Source: Pseudoflavonifractor sp. An184
GTDB lineage: Bacteria; Bacillota; Clostridia; Oscillospirales; Oscillospiraceae
Length of the DNA stretch: 64,000 nt
Reading direction: 5' to 3'
NCBI RefSeq assembly: GCF_002160305.1
Contig: NZ_NFKI01000003.1
Location: 1 to 64,000 of the forward strand
In this document: in pieces, positions 1-8,103 of the stretch
Numbering within the stretch: the first letter of the stretch is position 1
How the letters are laid out: every line of letters starts with the position of its first letter
Made by a program: the position numbers and the translations under genes
Notes under the pieces: model-generated
What the model saw: the letters and a program-made list of their open reading frames with translations, nothing else
Databases searched by the model: none
What the model was told of the DNA's origin: nothing

Positions 1-368
1 CCGGTTATTACAATCCTCGACCGGGCTGAGCCCGGTCTCCGGCAAGGTTTTGCCTTCGGCAAAACGCTTGGAATCGAAATTGACCACTTCAGATCTGGAG
101 CCCGGCAGCACCTTCCGCCTCTTTTACATTGATTTGGAACGTATTCCGCCCCGCCACGGAGCGGTCAATTACCCACGGCGGCAGGCCGCCGCGGGGACCC
201 GGTTATTACATTCCTCGACCGGGCTGAGCCCGGTCTCCGGCAAGGTTTTGCCTTCGGCAAAACGCTTGGGATCGAAATTGACCACTTCAGATCTGGAGCC
301 CGGCAGCGCCTTCCGCCTCTTTTACATTGATTTGGAACGTATTCCGCCCCGCCACAGAGTGGTCAATT
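1..368. repeat. 198-bp-period tandem duplication
   Basis: Positions 1-170 and 199-368 are nearly identical, with only a few mismatches (for example at 13/211). The spacer 171-198 is unrelated. The second copy contains the last ~80 bases of the DUF1934 gene, including its stop codon, plus downstream DNA. The first copy therefore carries a detached duplicate of that gene's 3' end. Each copy holds small palindromes: a CCGGGC/GCCCGG pair and a GTTTTGCC/GGCAAAAC hairpin. The window starts inside the repeat, so more copies may lie to the left. Confidence 0.9.
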
Positions 369-733
369 TCGATGGCGTAGTCGATCTCGATCTCTCCGCC
401 CTGATCGTCCAGCTCGGCCAGCAGGTGCCGGGTATTCACCCCGATGGTCATGGCGCCGTAGGGGGTGTTGTACATGGACATGTGCCGCCGCCCCTCCTGG
501 AACACCATCTGGGAGTTGAACCCCCCCACCCGCATGAGGGTGATCCGCTCCGGCTCGATTTGGAAGGTGGTCAAAGTGCCCTCCAGGCCGGTGAGTTCGC
601 TCTCCTGATAGGACAGGGTGTAGCTGTTCCCCTCCCGCTCCAGGCGGCCCGCGGTCACCAGCTCCATGGTGTCCGGGTCGGCGTTCTCGTACCGCTGGAC
701 CCCCTTGATGGAAATGATCACGTCCTTCTCCAA
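287..733 (-). CDS. DUF1934 (YwiB-like) beta-barrel protein
   Basis: A 148-residue protein resembling the DUF1934/YwiB family: small cytosolic lipocalin-like barrels of unproven function that are common in Firmicutes. The opening strand (VIISIKGVQRY), the central LTTFQIEPERITLMR stretch and the terminal YAIEIDHSVAGRNTFQI segment fit the family, as does the length. The frame is open further upstream, but a TTG at 731-733 has a GGAGGGG site 5 nt before it and begins just before the conserved domain, so I chose it. The 3' end lies inside a tandem duplication, so the final residues may differ from relatives. A promoter lies at 800-829. Confidence 0.75.
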   Translation of the reverse strand: MEKDVIISIKGVQRYENADPDTMELVTAGRLEREGNSYTLSYQESELTGLEGTLTTFQIEPERITLMRVGGFNSQMVFQEGRRHMSMYNTPYGAMTIGVNTRHLLAELDDQGGEIEIDYAIEIDHSVAGRNTFQINVKEAEGAAGLQI

Positions 734-799
734 TGAAACCCCTCCAGGCTGCTGCTGTTGTTCCCCACCGCTATCATGGGATAGAAAATGGGCTGTGGT

Positions 800-829
800 A
801 TTATACACTGGAACCCCGGCTTCTGTAAA
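800..829 (-). promoter_or_regulatory. sigma-A promoter for the DUF1934 gene
   Basis: On the minus strand a TTTACA -35 (824-829) is followed, 18 bp later, by a perfect TATAAT -10 (800-805). Transcription would begin near 793, about 60 nt before the TTG start codon. Confidence 0.6.
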
Positions 830-974
830 GAGGGGGTGGATGGTTTTGTTGGATTTCAGGCTCTCTCCCACGAGATTCAGGCCAAGACGTGAGGCGGTGC
901 GGCTCACGGGCAGCGCACAAGCCATGCCTTAAAAGAAATCTGCCGTCCGCAGAGGGCGGATTACCTCCGCAAAA

Positions 975-2018
975 TTATCCGCAAAGCTCCACCAATGCCT
1001 GAATCAATCTGGAATTGTCGTCTCGCTTCTGAATCCCGATCCGATACCACCCCGGCCCCAGGCCGGAGTAGTTGGCGCAGTCCCGAATCAGAATGCTTTT
1101 CTCCCAAAGCAGCCGCTCCCCCAGGTCTGTGGGCCCCTGGAACAGAATAAAGTTGGCGTCGCTGGGGCACACCCAGAGGCCCAGGGCCTCCAAAGTCCGG
1201 GTCAGACGGGCCCGCTCCTCCCGCAGAAAGGGGAGGCACCGCTCTGGCCAGTCCGGAAAATCCAGGAAGGCGCACACCCCCGCCGCCTGGGCGGGGGCGG
1301 ACACCGGCCAGGGGGACCCCAGCCCCTCCATCCGCTCCAGGAGGGCCCGGTCCCCGCACAGGCAGTATCCCAGCCGCAGTCCCGCCAGAGCGCAGCTCTT
1401 GGTGAGGGCCCGCAGGAGCAGCAGCCCGCCGCCCGCCAGTTGGGAAACCAGAGCGTCTGGGTCTCCCTCAGTTAATTCCAGAAAGCACTGGTCCACCGCC
1501 AGAAAGGCCCCTACCGCCCGGCACCGGTCCAGAAGGGCCCGGAGGAGCTCCGACTCCATCCGCCGCCCGGTGGGATTGTTGGGGTCGCAGAGGAACACCA
1601 GATCCGCCCCGGGGCGTACTGCATTCAAAATGCTCTCTGAGATCGTAAAGTTATTTTCCTTGTCGAGGAAAAATTCCTCGATCTCGCAGCCGATCCCCTC
1701 CAATCCCCGGCGGTACTCGGAGAAGGTGGGGGCCGGCAGCAGGGCCCGCCTGGGCCGGAGGGCCCGCAGAAAGCGGTCGATCAGGTCTGAGGCCCCGTTT
1801 CCAAACAGGAGGAACTCCTCCGGCACCCCATCCCGCCGGGCGGCCGCCTGCCGCAGGGCCCGGCACTTGGGGTCCGGATAGCGGTTCCAGTCCAGCATCG
1901 CCGCCCGGGCCGCCTCCAGCACGCCCGGGGGCGGGCCCATGGGGTTCAAGCTGATAGAGAAGTCCAGCGCCGGGCGGTCCGCCCCGTACACGTCGCCTCC
2001 GTGGTCGTATCGGTGCAT
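975..2018 (-). CDS. cobD: threonine-phosphate decarboxylase CobD
   Basis: A 347-residue PLP-dependent fold-type I aminotransferase of the histidinol-phosphate aminotransferase branch. CobD decarboxylates L-threonine phosphate to (R)-1-amino-2-propanol phosphate, the linker of the cobalamin nucleotide loop. The N-terminus (HGGDVYG, then FSISLNPMGPP) is typical of CobD. CDPNNPTGR is the cofactor-binding loop, and LTKSCALAGLRLGY contains the Schiff-base lysine. It sits 12 nt downstream of cbiB, whose product attaches this aminopropanol to cobyric acid, and it is the last gene of the cobalamin run. Histidinol-phosphate aminotransferase is the alternative by homology, but context argues for CobD. 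Confidence 0.9.
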   Translation of the reverse strand: MHRYDHGGDVYGADRPALDFSISLNPMGPPPGVLEAARAAMLDWNRYPDPKCRALRQAAARRDGVPEEFLLFGNGASDLIDRFLRALRPRRALLPAPTFSEYRRGLEGIGCEIEEFFLDKENNFTISESILNAVRPGADLVFLCDPNNPTGRRMESELLRALLDRCRAVGAFLAVDQCFLELTEGDPDALVSQLAGGGLLLLRALTKSCALAGLRLGYCLCGDRALLERMEGLGSPWPVSAPAQAAGVCAFLDFPDWPERCLPFLREERARLTRTLEALGLWVCPSDANFILFQGPTDLGERLLWEKSILIRDCANYSGLGPGWYRIGIQKRDDNSRLIQALVELCG

Positions 2019-2030
2019 AGGAGTTCTCCT

Positions 2031-3011
2031 TTACAGCAAATTCAGCAGCAGCCCGATCCCCGCCAAAAGCAGCAGGGTGAGCCCCTCTGTGGCGTACATC
2101 AGACGGCAGGCCCGGGCGATGTCCTCCGGCTCCACCGGCCGGACCGGCTCCCCCAGGGTGGGCTTGCGCACCAGTGTTCCAAAATACTGGGCGTCCCCCG
2201 CCAGCTGTACCCCCAGGGCTCCGGCGCAGGCGGCCTCGCTGTGGGCGGAGTTGGGGGAGGCGTGCTTTTTCCGGTCCCGCCAAAAGCTCCGCCAGGCCCG
2301 CCGTCCGGAACATCCCGGGAGCAGGGCCGCCCCCAGGCACATCAGAATTCCCGACAGCCGGGCGGGCACAAAATTCAGAACATCGTCCAGTTTCGCGGCG
2401 GCCGTGCCAAAATATTGGTACTTCGGGGTGCGGTAGCCCACCATGGAGTCCAGGGTGCTCACCGCCTTGAAGGCCATGCCCAGGGGCAGACCGCCCAAAA
2501 AGAGGAAGATCAGAGGGGAGATCACCCCGTCGCAGGTGTTCTCCGCCACCGTCTCCACCGCCGCCTTGGCCACCCCGCTTCCATCCAGAACCGAGGTGTC
2601 CCGGCCCACGATTCGGGAGACTGCCGCCCGGGCCCCCTCCAGGTCGCCGGATTTCAAGGGGGGATACACCGCCATGGACTCCACCTGCAGGTCCCGGGCG
2701 GACAGGAGCTGGAAGGAGAACCAAACCTCCACCCCCCAGGCCAGCCAGGGCGAGGCTACGCCGCACAGCCGGAGGAGCAGGACACTCCCTCCGCCGAACA
2801 GCACCGCCATCAGCAGGACCAGCGCCCCCCCGGCGATCCGCTCCCCTGTGTGCGTCTTGGGAAACGCCCGGCGCAGGAACGGCTCCAGGGCAGAGATGGT
2901 CCGCCCCATCCACCGCACCGGGTGGGGCAGCCACCGGGGGTCCCCCAGAATCAGGTCCAGGAGCACCGCCGGGAGGAGCACCGTTAAAAACCGCAGGGCC
3001 AGCAGGGTCAT
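2031..3011 (-). CDS. cbiB: adenosylcobinamide-phosphate synthase CbiB
   Basis: A 326-residue integral membrane protein with several hydrophobic helices. CbiB condenses adenosylcobyric acid with aminopropanol (phosphate) to make cobinamide (phosphate). The N-terminal LLDLILGDPRWLPHPVRWMG is the family signature, and the internal YRTPKYQYFGTAAAKLDD and ALGVQLAGDAQYFG stretches also match. The ATG at 3009-3011 overlaps the cobC stop by 4 nt (ATGA), which fixes the start and implies translational coupling. The frame stays open upstream only because it shadows cobC. Confidence 0.93.
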   Translation of the reverse strand: MTLLALRFLTVLLPAVLLDLILGDPRWLPHPVRWMGRTISALEPFLRRAFPKTHTGERIAGGALVLLMAVLFGGGSVLLLRLCGVASPWLAWGVEVWFSFQLLSARDLQVESMAVYPPLKSGDLEGARAAVSRIVGRDTSVLDGSGVAKAAVETVAENTCDGVISPLIFLFLGGLPLGMAFKAVSTLDSMVGYRTPKYQYFGTAAAKLDDVLNFVPARLSGILMCLGAALLPGCSGRRAWRSFWRDRKKHASPNSAHSEAACAGALGVQLAGDAQYFGTLVRKPTLGEPVRPVEPEDIARACRLMYATEGLTLLLLAGIGLLLNLL

Positions 3012-3586
3012 AGCTCCTCCAGCAGGCGGAGCTCCAGGGGATTTTCCCGGACCTCCATGCGGAAACCGGAGCAGTTCTTGGGCTGCCACTGGTAGAAGGG
3101 GCGCTTCGGACGGCCGCAGGCCTCCAGCACCGCCATCCAGGTGCCCCCGTGGGCCACCACCGCCCCCCGCTGGATGCCCAGGGAGGCCGCCTGCTGAATC
3201 ACCTGCTGGAACCCCCGGCGGCACCGGGCGTAAAACTCCGCCACCGACTCCCCGTTGGGGAGGGCCGCCCCCTGCTCCCCGCCCATCCATGCCTGATAGG
3301 CCGGGTGGTCCTTGATCTCCGCCCAGGTCCTGCCCTCAAAGTCCCCGAAGTTGCACTCCCGCAGGTCGGGGATCTCCACCGGCTCCAGTTCCGGGAACAG
3401 GATCCGGGCCGTCTGCCGGCACCGAAGCATGGGGGAGATCCACAGGGCCTCCACCGGGGGCATGTCTTTCCGCTTCTCCCGGGCCAGGGCCTCCCCCTCC
3501 GGGGCCAGGGGCTGGTCGGTGATTCCAACGTATTGTTTTTTCAGATTGCCAGGCGTGATGCTGTGGCGCAGTAAGAGCAGTTCCAT
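3008..3586 (-). CDS. cobC: alpha-ribazole phosphatase CobC (histidine phosphatase)
   Basis: A 192-residue histidine phosphatase. The catalytic motif near the N-terminus reads LLRHSIT, with serine where most relatives have glycine. SPMLRCRQTA and AVVAHGGTWMAV (second catalytic His) are in place. CobC removes the phosphate from alpha-ribazole-5'-phosphate or from cobalamin-5'-phosphate. The role is assigned mainly from position between cobS/cobU and cbiB, because the sequence alone would also fit a general phosphoglycerate-mutase-like phosphatase. A 370-bp repeat element separates it from the upstream cob genes. Confidence 0.82.
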   Translation of the reverse strand: MELLLLRHSITPGNLKKQYVGITDQPLAPEGEALAREKRKDMPPVEALWISPMLRCRQTARILFPELEPVEIPDLRECNFGDFEGRTWAEIKDHPAYQAWMGGEQGAALPNGESVAEFYARCRRGFQQVIQQAASLGIQRGAVVAHGGTWMAVLEACGRPKRPFYQWQPKNCSGFRMEVRENPLELRLLEEL

Positions 3587-3624
3587 AAAAAAATTCCTTT
3601 TCTCTGTTTAATTGTTTTCAGCAG

Positions 3625-3945
3625 GGTTCCGCCCTGCGGGGCGGGTTCCACATAAATTCTGAGCCATACTTGAGCCCCGCCGCAACAAAGGCGCTTTCCA
3701 ATAGGGGAGTGCCAGCTTCTCGATCACCGCCTGATGAGCGGCAGCGAAAGACGAGAGGCCGGGAGTCGACTGAGCCACCCGCGCCTTTGCGATTAAAGAC
3801 CAAGCCACTTAATTGGCGGCCCCCGTAAAAAGGGGGTCTGGGGGTAAGCCGTCATTGGCGAACGAAGTTCGCCTCTGCGGCGTCCCCCAGCGTCTTTTGG
3901 TTCCTTTTCCACGTGGAAAAGGAACCCGCCCCGCAGGGCGGAACC
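3625..3945. mobile_element. MITE-like element with 25-bp terminal inverted repeats
   Basis: Positions 3625-3649 and 3921-3945 are perfect 25-bp inverted repeats starting GGTTCCGCCC. They enclose 271 bp with two recognisable modules. Module A (about 3822-3926) has hairpins at 3857-3873 and 3899-3926. Module B (3669-3791, minus strand) begins CGCAAAGGCGCGGGT and ends GGGGCTCAAG. Both modules recur at 32260-33133. No convincing gene lies inside. The block interrupts the otherwise overlapping cobalamin operon and fills the whole gap between cobC and the short cobU-like gene. Confidence 0.65.
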
Positions 3946-3957
3946 TCTAAAAAAATC

Positions 3958-4284
3958 CTATTTTAATCGCATGGCGATTCCGCAGTTCACCCGGTACACC
4001 GCCTCCGCCCGGGCGGCCAGGTCACAGCACAGCCGCCCCACTGCCTCCCGCCGGTCCCGGTCGGCCCGGTCCATGGGGACCACGCCGCAGCCCACCTCCC
4101 GGCAGGCCACCACCTCCCGGCCCAGCAGGTCCTCCAGCGGCGGCAGGGGGTCCAGAGCCTCCAGCCCCCACAAGACCGGAGTTCCCTCCTCCGGTATGGA
4201 GGAGAGCTGTTCCGGGGCATACCCCAGTTCTTCCAGAATAAACCTCCGCTTTCCGGCCCCCAGGCCGCCCACTACCAAGATCAA
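3958..4284 (-). CDS. short CobU-like protein, possible pseudoenzyme
   Basis: A 108-residue protein with two recognisable pieces of CobU (adenosylcobinamide kinase/guanylyltransferase). One is an N-terminal P-loop variant, GGLGAGKRRF. The other is the C-terminal REVGCGVVPMDRADRD ... VYRVNCGIAMRLK segment, matching the EVG...GLP.xLK end of CobU. About 70 central residues of a normal CobU are absent, including where the guanylylated histidine would be. The start is a TTG (4282-4284) overlapping the cobS stop by 4 nt, with GGAGGTG 5 nt upstream, so it is translated in step with cobS. A full-length cobU lies two genes upstream, so this copy probably has another, perhaps regulatory, role. Confidence 0.75.
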   Translation of the reverse strand: MILVVGGLGAGKRRFILEELGYAPEQLSSIPEEGTPVLWGLEALDPLPPLEDLLGREVVACREVGCGVVPMDRADRDRREAVGRLCCDLAARAEAVYRVNCGIAMRLK

Positions 4285-5057
4285 AGCAACACCTCCAGCC
4301 GCTGAGCCAGCACCAGCCCGGCCAGGGATGAGAGCTCGCACAGCTGCAAAAACCACCCGGACAGGTCCCCGGTGGTGCCGCCGAACTCCCGCTTCGCCGT
4401 GCGCACATAGCAGGCGAAGGACAGGTATCCCGCCCCCGCCGCCAGCAGAAACCAGGGCTCCAGCGCCGCCAGAGCGGCCGCACACAGCAGGCTCCCCAGC
4501 AGCAGCCCCCAGCGGCCGGGCCGCCTCTGCTCCCCTCCGGTCACCGAGGCCAGCATGCCGCTCCCCCGGGCGTTGGGCAGGGACAGGGCCCCAAAGGCGG
4601 ACAGGCACCGGCTGAACACCGGCAGGAGGACCAGCGCCCCCCACACCTCAGAATCCGCCGGCTCCAGCTGGCACCACAGTCCGAAGGTGACCAGGAGCAG
4701 GAGCACGCAGTGGATCACCGCAAAGGCCCCCACATTGGAGTCCTTCAAAATCTCCAGCTTCCGCTCCCGGCTCTGGTGGGAGGCCCGAGCGTCGCACACG
4801 TCGCAGAAGCCGTCCAGATGGATGCCCCCGGTCACCCAGATGGGCAGAGCAGCGAGCACCGCTCCGGTCAAAATCGTGTGAAGGTCTAATACTTGCGACA
4901 TCCACAACCACAGCAGTTCAAAGATCCCCACCGCGATTCCCACCAGGGGGAAGGCATAGAGGGTGTACTTCCGGCTCTCACTCTCCCAGTCCAGGCGGGG
5001 CATGGGGATGCGGGAGTACAGGGCAAAGGCCATGCCCACGGTCCGCAGAATGTTCAA
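4281..5057 (-). CDS. cobS: adenosylcobinamide-GDP ribazoletransferase (cobalamin synthase) CobS
   Basis: A 258-residue polytopic membrane enzyme that joins adenosylcobinamide-GDP and alpha-ribazole(-5'-phosphate) to form adenosylcobalamin (phosphate). Signatures are FALYSRIPMPRLDW near the N-terminus, the acidic TGGIHLDGFCDVCDA loop and the downstream KLEILKDSNVGAFAV. The last two are the Mg-binding and active-site regions of CobS. The TTG at 5055-5057 overlaps the cobU stop by 4 nt and follows a GGGGGAG site. TTG also starts the next gene. Confidence 0.93.
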   Translation of the reverse strand: MNILRTVGMAFALYSRIPMPRLDWESESRKYTLYAFPLVGIAVGIFELLWLWMSQVLDLHTILTGAVLAALPIWVTGGIHLDGFCDVCDARASHQSRERKLEILKDSNVGAFAVIHCVLLLLVTFGLWCQLEPADSEVWGALVLLPVFSRCLSAFGALSLPNARGSGMLASVTGGEQRRPGRWGLLLGSLLCAAALAALEPWFLLAAGAGYLSFACYVRTAKREFGGTTGDLSGWFLQLCELSSLAGLVLAQRLEVLL

Positions 5058-5584
5058 GCCCTCTCCCCCTTCCAGATCACCGGCAGCCCGCACACCACCT
5101 CCACCACCTGGTCCGCCCAGACGGCCGCCTCCCGGTGGAGGCGGGCCATCAGGTCCAGATAACATTCCGTCTCCCGGGGATAGGTCTCCCCGTCCCGGTG
5201 GAGGTCGTTGCTGATGACCACCAGGTGCTCCGACCGGTCCCGGACGGCTTGCAGGCCGTTCCGAATGCGGAGGAAGGCCCCCTCCGGGTCCAGGTTTTTT
5301 TCGGAAAACAGCTCGTTGGCGGCCAGATTGCCCAGGTCCTCCAGCAGGACAGTCCCGCCGGCGGGAAGGGGACAGCCCGACAGGTCCCTGGCCCGCTCCA
5401 GGGTGGAAAATCCCCTGCCCGCCCGCAGCTCCCGGTGCCGCCGGATGCGCGCCTCCGCCTCCGGGCCGAAGGGCTCCATGGTGGCCAGGTAGATCAGTTC
5501 CCCTGTCCGGGGCAGGGAGCAGACCAGCTTCTCCCCGTACTCACTCTTGCCGCTGGCCGCCCCGCCAAAGACGAGGGCGGTCAC
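5054..5584 (-). CDS. cobU: adenosylcobinamide kinase / phosphate guanylyltransferase CobU
   Basis: A 176-residue full-length CobU. It phosphorylates adenosylcobinamide and then transfers GMP to give adenosylcobinamide-GDP, the substrate of CobS. The N-terminus has the P-loop FGGAASGKSEYGE. RIRRHRELRAGRGFSTLE contains the histidine-arginine region that carries the guanylyl intermediate, and LLEDLGNLAANELF follows. The GTG at 5582-5584 overlaps the cobT stop by 4 nt and has GGAGG 7 nt upstream. Confidence 0.93.
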   Translation of the reverse strand: MTALVFGGAASGKSEYGEKLVCSLPRTGELIYLATMEPFGPEAEARIRRHRELRAGRGFSTLERARDLSGCPLPAGGTVLLEDLGNLAANELFSEKNLDPEGAFLRIRNGLQAVRDRSEHLVVISNDLHRDGETYPRETECYLDLMARLHREAAVWADQVVEVVCGLPVIWKGERA

Positions 5585-6690
5585 GGAGTATCCTCCGGCC
5601 CAACTTTGGCGGGGACCCGCTCCCCGTCGGGCCGGTAGGCCCCGATGCCCATTCCCCCGAAGGTGGACATATCCCGATAGACGGACTGGGCCATATCCAG
5701 CAGAGGCATAAGGGCCACCGCCCCGGTGCCCTCCCCCAGGTGAAAGTTGCCATGCAGCACGGGCTCCAGCCCCAGGGCGGCCAGCAGGGCCTGTCCGCAG
5801 GGCTCCGAGGGCCAGTGGCTGGGCAGGAGCGCTTTTTCCGCATTGGGGCACAGCCGCACCGCCAGCAGCGCGGCGGCGGCCGAGATGGCGCCGTCCAGGA
5901 TCACCGGGACCTGAGCGGCGGCACACCCCAGATAAAACCCTGTCATAGCCGCAATGTCAAGTCCGCCCACCTTACAGAGAATGTCCACCGGATCGCCGGG
6001 GTCGGGCCGGTTGACCTCCAGGGCCCGCTCCACCGCACGGCGCTTGCGCGCCAGCCCCGCGTCCGACAGGCCGGCCCCCCGGCCCACCGCCTCCCGGGGA
6101 GAGAGGCCCAGCAGGGCGCAGGCCACCGCCGCCGTGGTGGTGGTGTTGCCAATGCCCATCTCCCCGGCGGCCAGAAGGGTATCCCCATCCTCCGCCAGCT
6201 CCCGGGCCAGGGAGAAGCCCACGGCCAGAGCCCGCTCCGCCGCCTCCCGCGGCATGGCCGGACCCTTCGTCATGTTCCGGGTCCCACCCGCCAGCACCAC
6301 ACAGGGCCGCACGCCGGGGGGCGTGTCCCGCCGGACCATCCCCAGATCCACCGGGAACACCTGCGCCCCGGCGGTCCGGGCCATGTGGCACACGGAGGAG
6401 CGCCGCTCCCCCATGGTCTGGGCCACTGTCCAGGTGACCTCCTGACCGGTCTGGGTGACCCCCTCGGCCACCACCCCGTTGTCGGCGCAGAACACCGCCA
6501 CGGCCTTCCGGTCCAAGTCCAGATCCGGGCTGCCGGTCACTCCGGCCATTCGGACCAGCAGGTCCTCCAGCCTGCCCAGGCCCCGGAGGGGCTTGGCGAT
6601 GGCGTCCCACCGGCGGCGGGCCGCCTCCATGGCCCCCCGGTCCGCCGGAGGGATGGACGATACCTGTTGTGAAAGCTGGGTCCAGGTCAT
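5581..6690 (-). CDS. cobT: nicotinate-nucleotide--DMB phosphoribosyltransferase CobT
   Basis: A 369-residue CobT, slightly longer than the usual ~350. It activates the lower-ligand base, making alpha-ribazole-5'-phosphate from nicotinate mononucleotide and dimethylbenzimidazole or a related base. Recognisable stretches are KPLRGLGRLEDLL, VFCADNGVVAEGVTQTGQEVT, GEMGIGNTTTTAA and, near the C-terminus, LDGAISAAAALLA with the catalytic-glutamate region FHLGEGTGAV. The ATG overlaps the cbiA stop by 4 nt. No bluB or bza genes for lower-ligand synthesis are in the window. Confidence 0.93.
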   Translation of the reverse strand: MTWTQLSQQVSSIPPADRGAMEAARRRWDAIAKPLRGLGRLEDLLVRMAGVTGSPDLDLDRKAVAVFCADNGVVAEGVTQTGQEVTWTVAQTMGERRSSVCHMARTAGAQVFPVDLGMVRRDTPPGVRPCVVLAGGTRNMTKGPAMPREAAERALAVGFSLARELAEDGDTLLAAGEMGIGNTTTTAAVACALLGLSPREAVGRGAGLSDAGLARKRRAVERALEVNRPDPGDPVDILCKVGGLDIAAMTGFYLGCAAAQVPVILDGAISAAAALLAVRLCPNAEKALLPSHWPSEPCGQALLAALGLEPVLHGNFHLGEGTGAVALMPLLDMAQSVYRDMSTFGGMGIGAYRPDGERVPAKVGPEDTP

Positions 6691-8069
6691 AAGGCGTTCC
6701 TCTCTTGATACTGTCTGCACGCGGCCGCGAACCGGACCGCAAACTGGGGATTGGAGGGAAAATACAGGTGAGGGAATCCGGCAAGGAGATTTCCTTGCTC
6801 CACCATGCAATTCCAAGCTTCTCCCCCGCTTAGCCGCCGGGCCCGGCACAGCTCCCCGTTCCGGGTGCAGTCCCACCGGTGGAACTCGTGAGCGGCCACG
6901 GTCTCCCCCTGCTTCAGATAGGGGGAATCCTCCTGGGCGGTGAGGGTCACATATCCGAACCGCTGGAGCCGGGACGTTTTGAACCCCGCCCCATCCAGCA
7001 CTCCGGCCATGGGCCAGGAGACCCCCTCCCCGTCCTCCAGGGTGCTTTGCAGGTACAGGAACCCGCCGCACTCGGCCAGGGTAGGCATACCATCTAAAAC
7101 GGCCCGGCGGACGGCCTCCCCCATGGCGCGGTTTTCGCTCAGGGCCCGGGCGTGGAGCTCCGGGTAGCCGCCCCCCAGATAGAGGCCGCAGGTCCCCTCC
7201 GGGAGGGCCCGGTCCCGGGTGGGCCGGAAGAAGGCCAGCCGGACCCCCGCCCGGCGCAGCTCGTCCAGGTTGTCCTCGTAGTAAAAGCAGAAGGCCTCGT
7301 CCCGGGCCACGGCCACCAGGGGGCCATCCGGCGCGTCCGGGAGGGGCGGCAGGGGCTCCGCCTCCAGCTCCGGGGCGGAGCGGGCCAGCGCGAAGATTTG
7401 GTCCAGGTTGGCGGTCTCCGCCAGCTGACCGGCCACCCGGTCCACCTTGGCGGACAGGTCCTCCACCTCGTCCGGGGTGAACAGCCCCAGGTGGCGGCTG
7501 GGGATGGAGCAGCCGGGCAGCTGGGGCAGGTACCCCAGCACCGGCAGGCCGGTCTCCCCCTGGATGGCGGGGGTCAGCAGCTCGGCCAGCCGCTGGGTGC
7601 AGCCGTTGAGGAGCACCCCGGCGATCTGGCTGGGAGTTCGGAAGGTCTGCACCCCCTTTACCAGGGCGGCCAGGGTGAGGGCCGTCCCCTGGGGGCGCAC
7701 CGCCAGCAGGACGGGGGTCCGGGTGGCCTGGGCCAGGCGCCAGCTGCTGGCCCGGTCGGTGTTCCCCTGGCCGTCATAAAAGCCCATGACCCCCTCCAGC
7801 ACCGCCAGGCCGTGACCCTGAGCGGCGGAAACCAGCCGGGAGCGGACCTCCTCCTCCGAACTGAAAAACAGGTCCAGGTTCCGGCTGGGCACCCCCAGGA
7901 CGGAGCGGTGGAACATGGGGTCGATGTAGTCGGGGCCGCATTTGAAGGCGCAGGGCGCGAGCCCCCGCCGCTGGGCCGCCCGGAGCAGGCCGCAGGCGAG
8001 GGTGGTCTTGCCGCTCCCGCTGGAGGGGGCGGCCACCATCAAACGCGGGATCGAATGTCCCTCCATCAT
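6687..8069 (-). CDS. cbiA: cobyrinate a,c-diamide synthase CbiA
   Basis: A 460-residue ATP-dependent glutamine amidotransferase that amidates the a and c side chains of cobyrinate. The N-terminal half is a dethiobiotin-synthetase-like ATPase with P-loop APSSGSGKTTLACGLL, then FKCGPDYIDPMFH and LEGVMGFYDG. The C-terminal half is a class I glutaminase: LYLGGGYPELHA, the nucleophile region PTLAECGGFLYL and a terminal AHEFHRWDC histidine. Two adjacent ATGs exist (8069 and 8066); GGGGGGG lies just upstream of both. This is the first gene of the run, 28 nt behind a strong promoter, leaving no space for a cobalamin riboswitch. Confidence 0.95.
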   Translation of the reverse strand: MMEGHSIPRLMVAAPSSGSGKTTLACGLLRAAQRRGLAPCAFKCGPDYIDPMFHRSVLGVPSRNLDLFFSSEEEVRSRLVSAAQGHGLAVLEGVMGFYDGQGNTDRASSWRLAQATRTPVLLAVRPQGTALTLAALVKGVQTFRTPSQIAGVLLNGCTQRLAELLTPAIQGETGLPVLGYLPQLPGCSIPSRHLGLFTPDEVEDLSAKVDRVAGQLAETANLDQIFALARSAPELEAEPLPPLPDAPDGPLVAVARDEAFCFYYEDNLDELRRAGVRLAFFRPTRDRALPEGTCGLYLGGGYPELHARALSENRAMGEAVRRAVLDGMPTLAECGGFLYLQSTLEDGEGVSWPMAGVLDGAGFKTSRLQRFGYVTLTAQEDSPYLKQGETVAAHEFHRWDCTRNGELCRARRLSGGEAWNCMVEQGNLLAGFPHLYFPSNPQFAVRFAAACRQYQERNAL

Positions 8070-8103
8070 GCAGCCCCCCCTTCTCAAAAATGGTGTGGCT
8101 TTT

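Noticed and set aside
930-974. Terminator after cobD
   Set aside because: Only a weak TCCGC/GCGGA stem with a T-rich stretch some distance away; not convincing.
3608-3808. Possible small proteins (61-66 codons) upstream of cobC
   Set aside because: They fall inside the terminal-inverted-repeat element and follow its hairpins; the other module copy does not keep a comparable frame.
3587-3957. Cobalamin riboswitch upstream of cobC or cbiA
   Set aside because: No B12-box-like sequence was found; the cbiA leader is under 30 nt and the gap before cobC is a mobile element.
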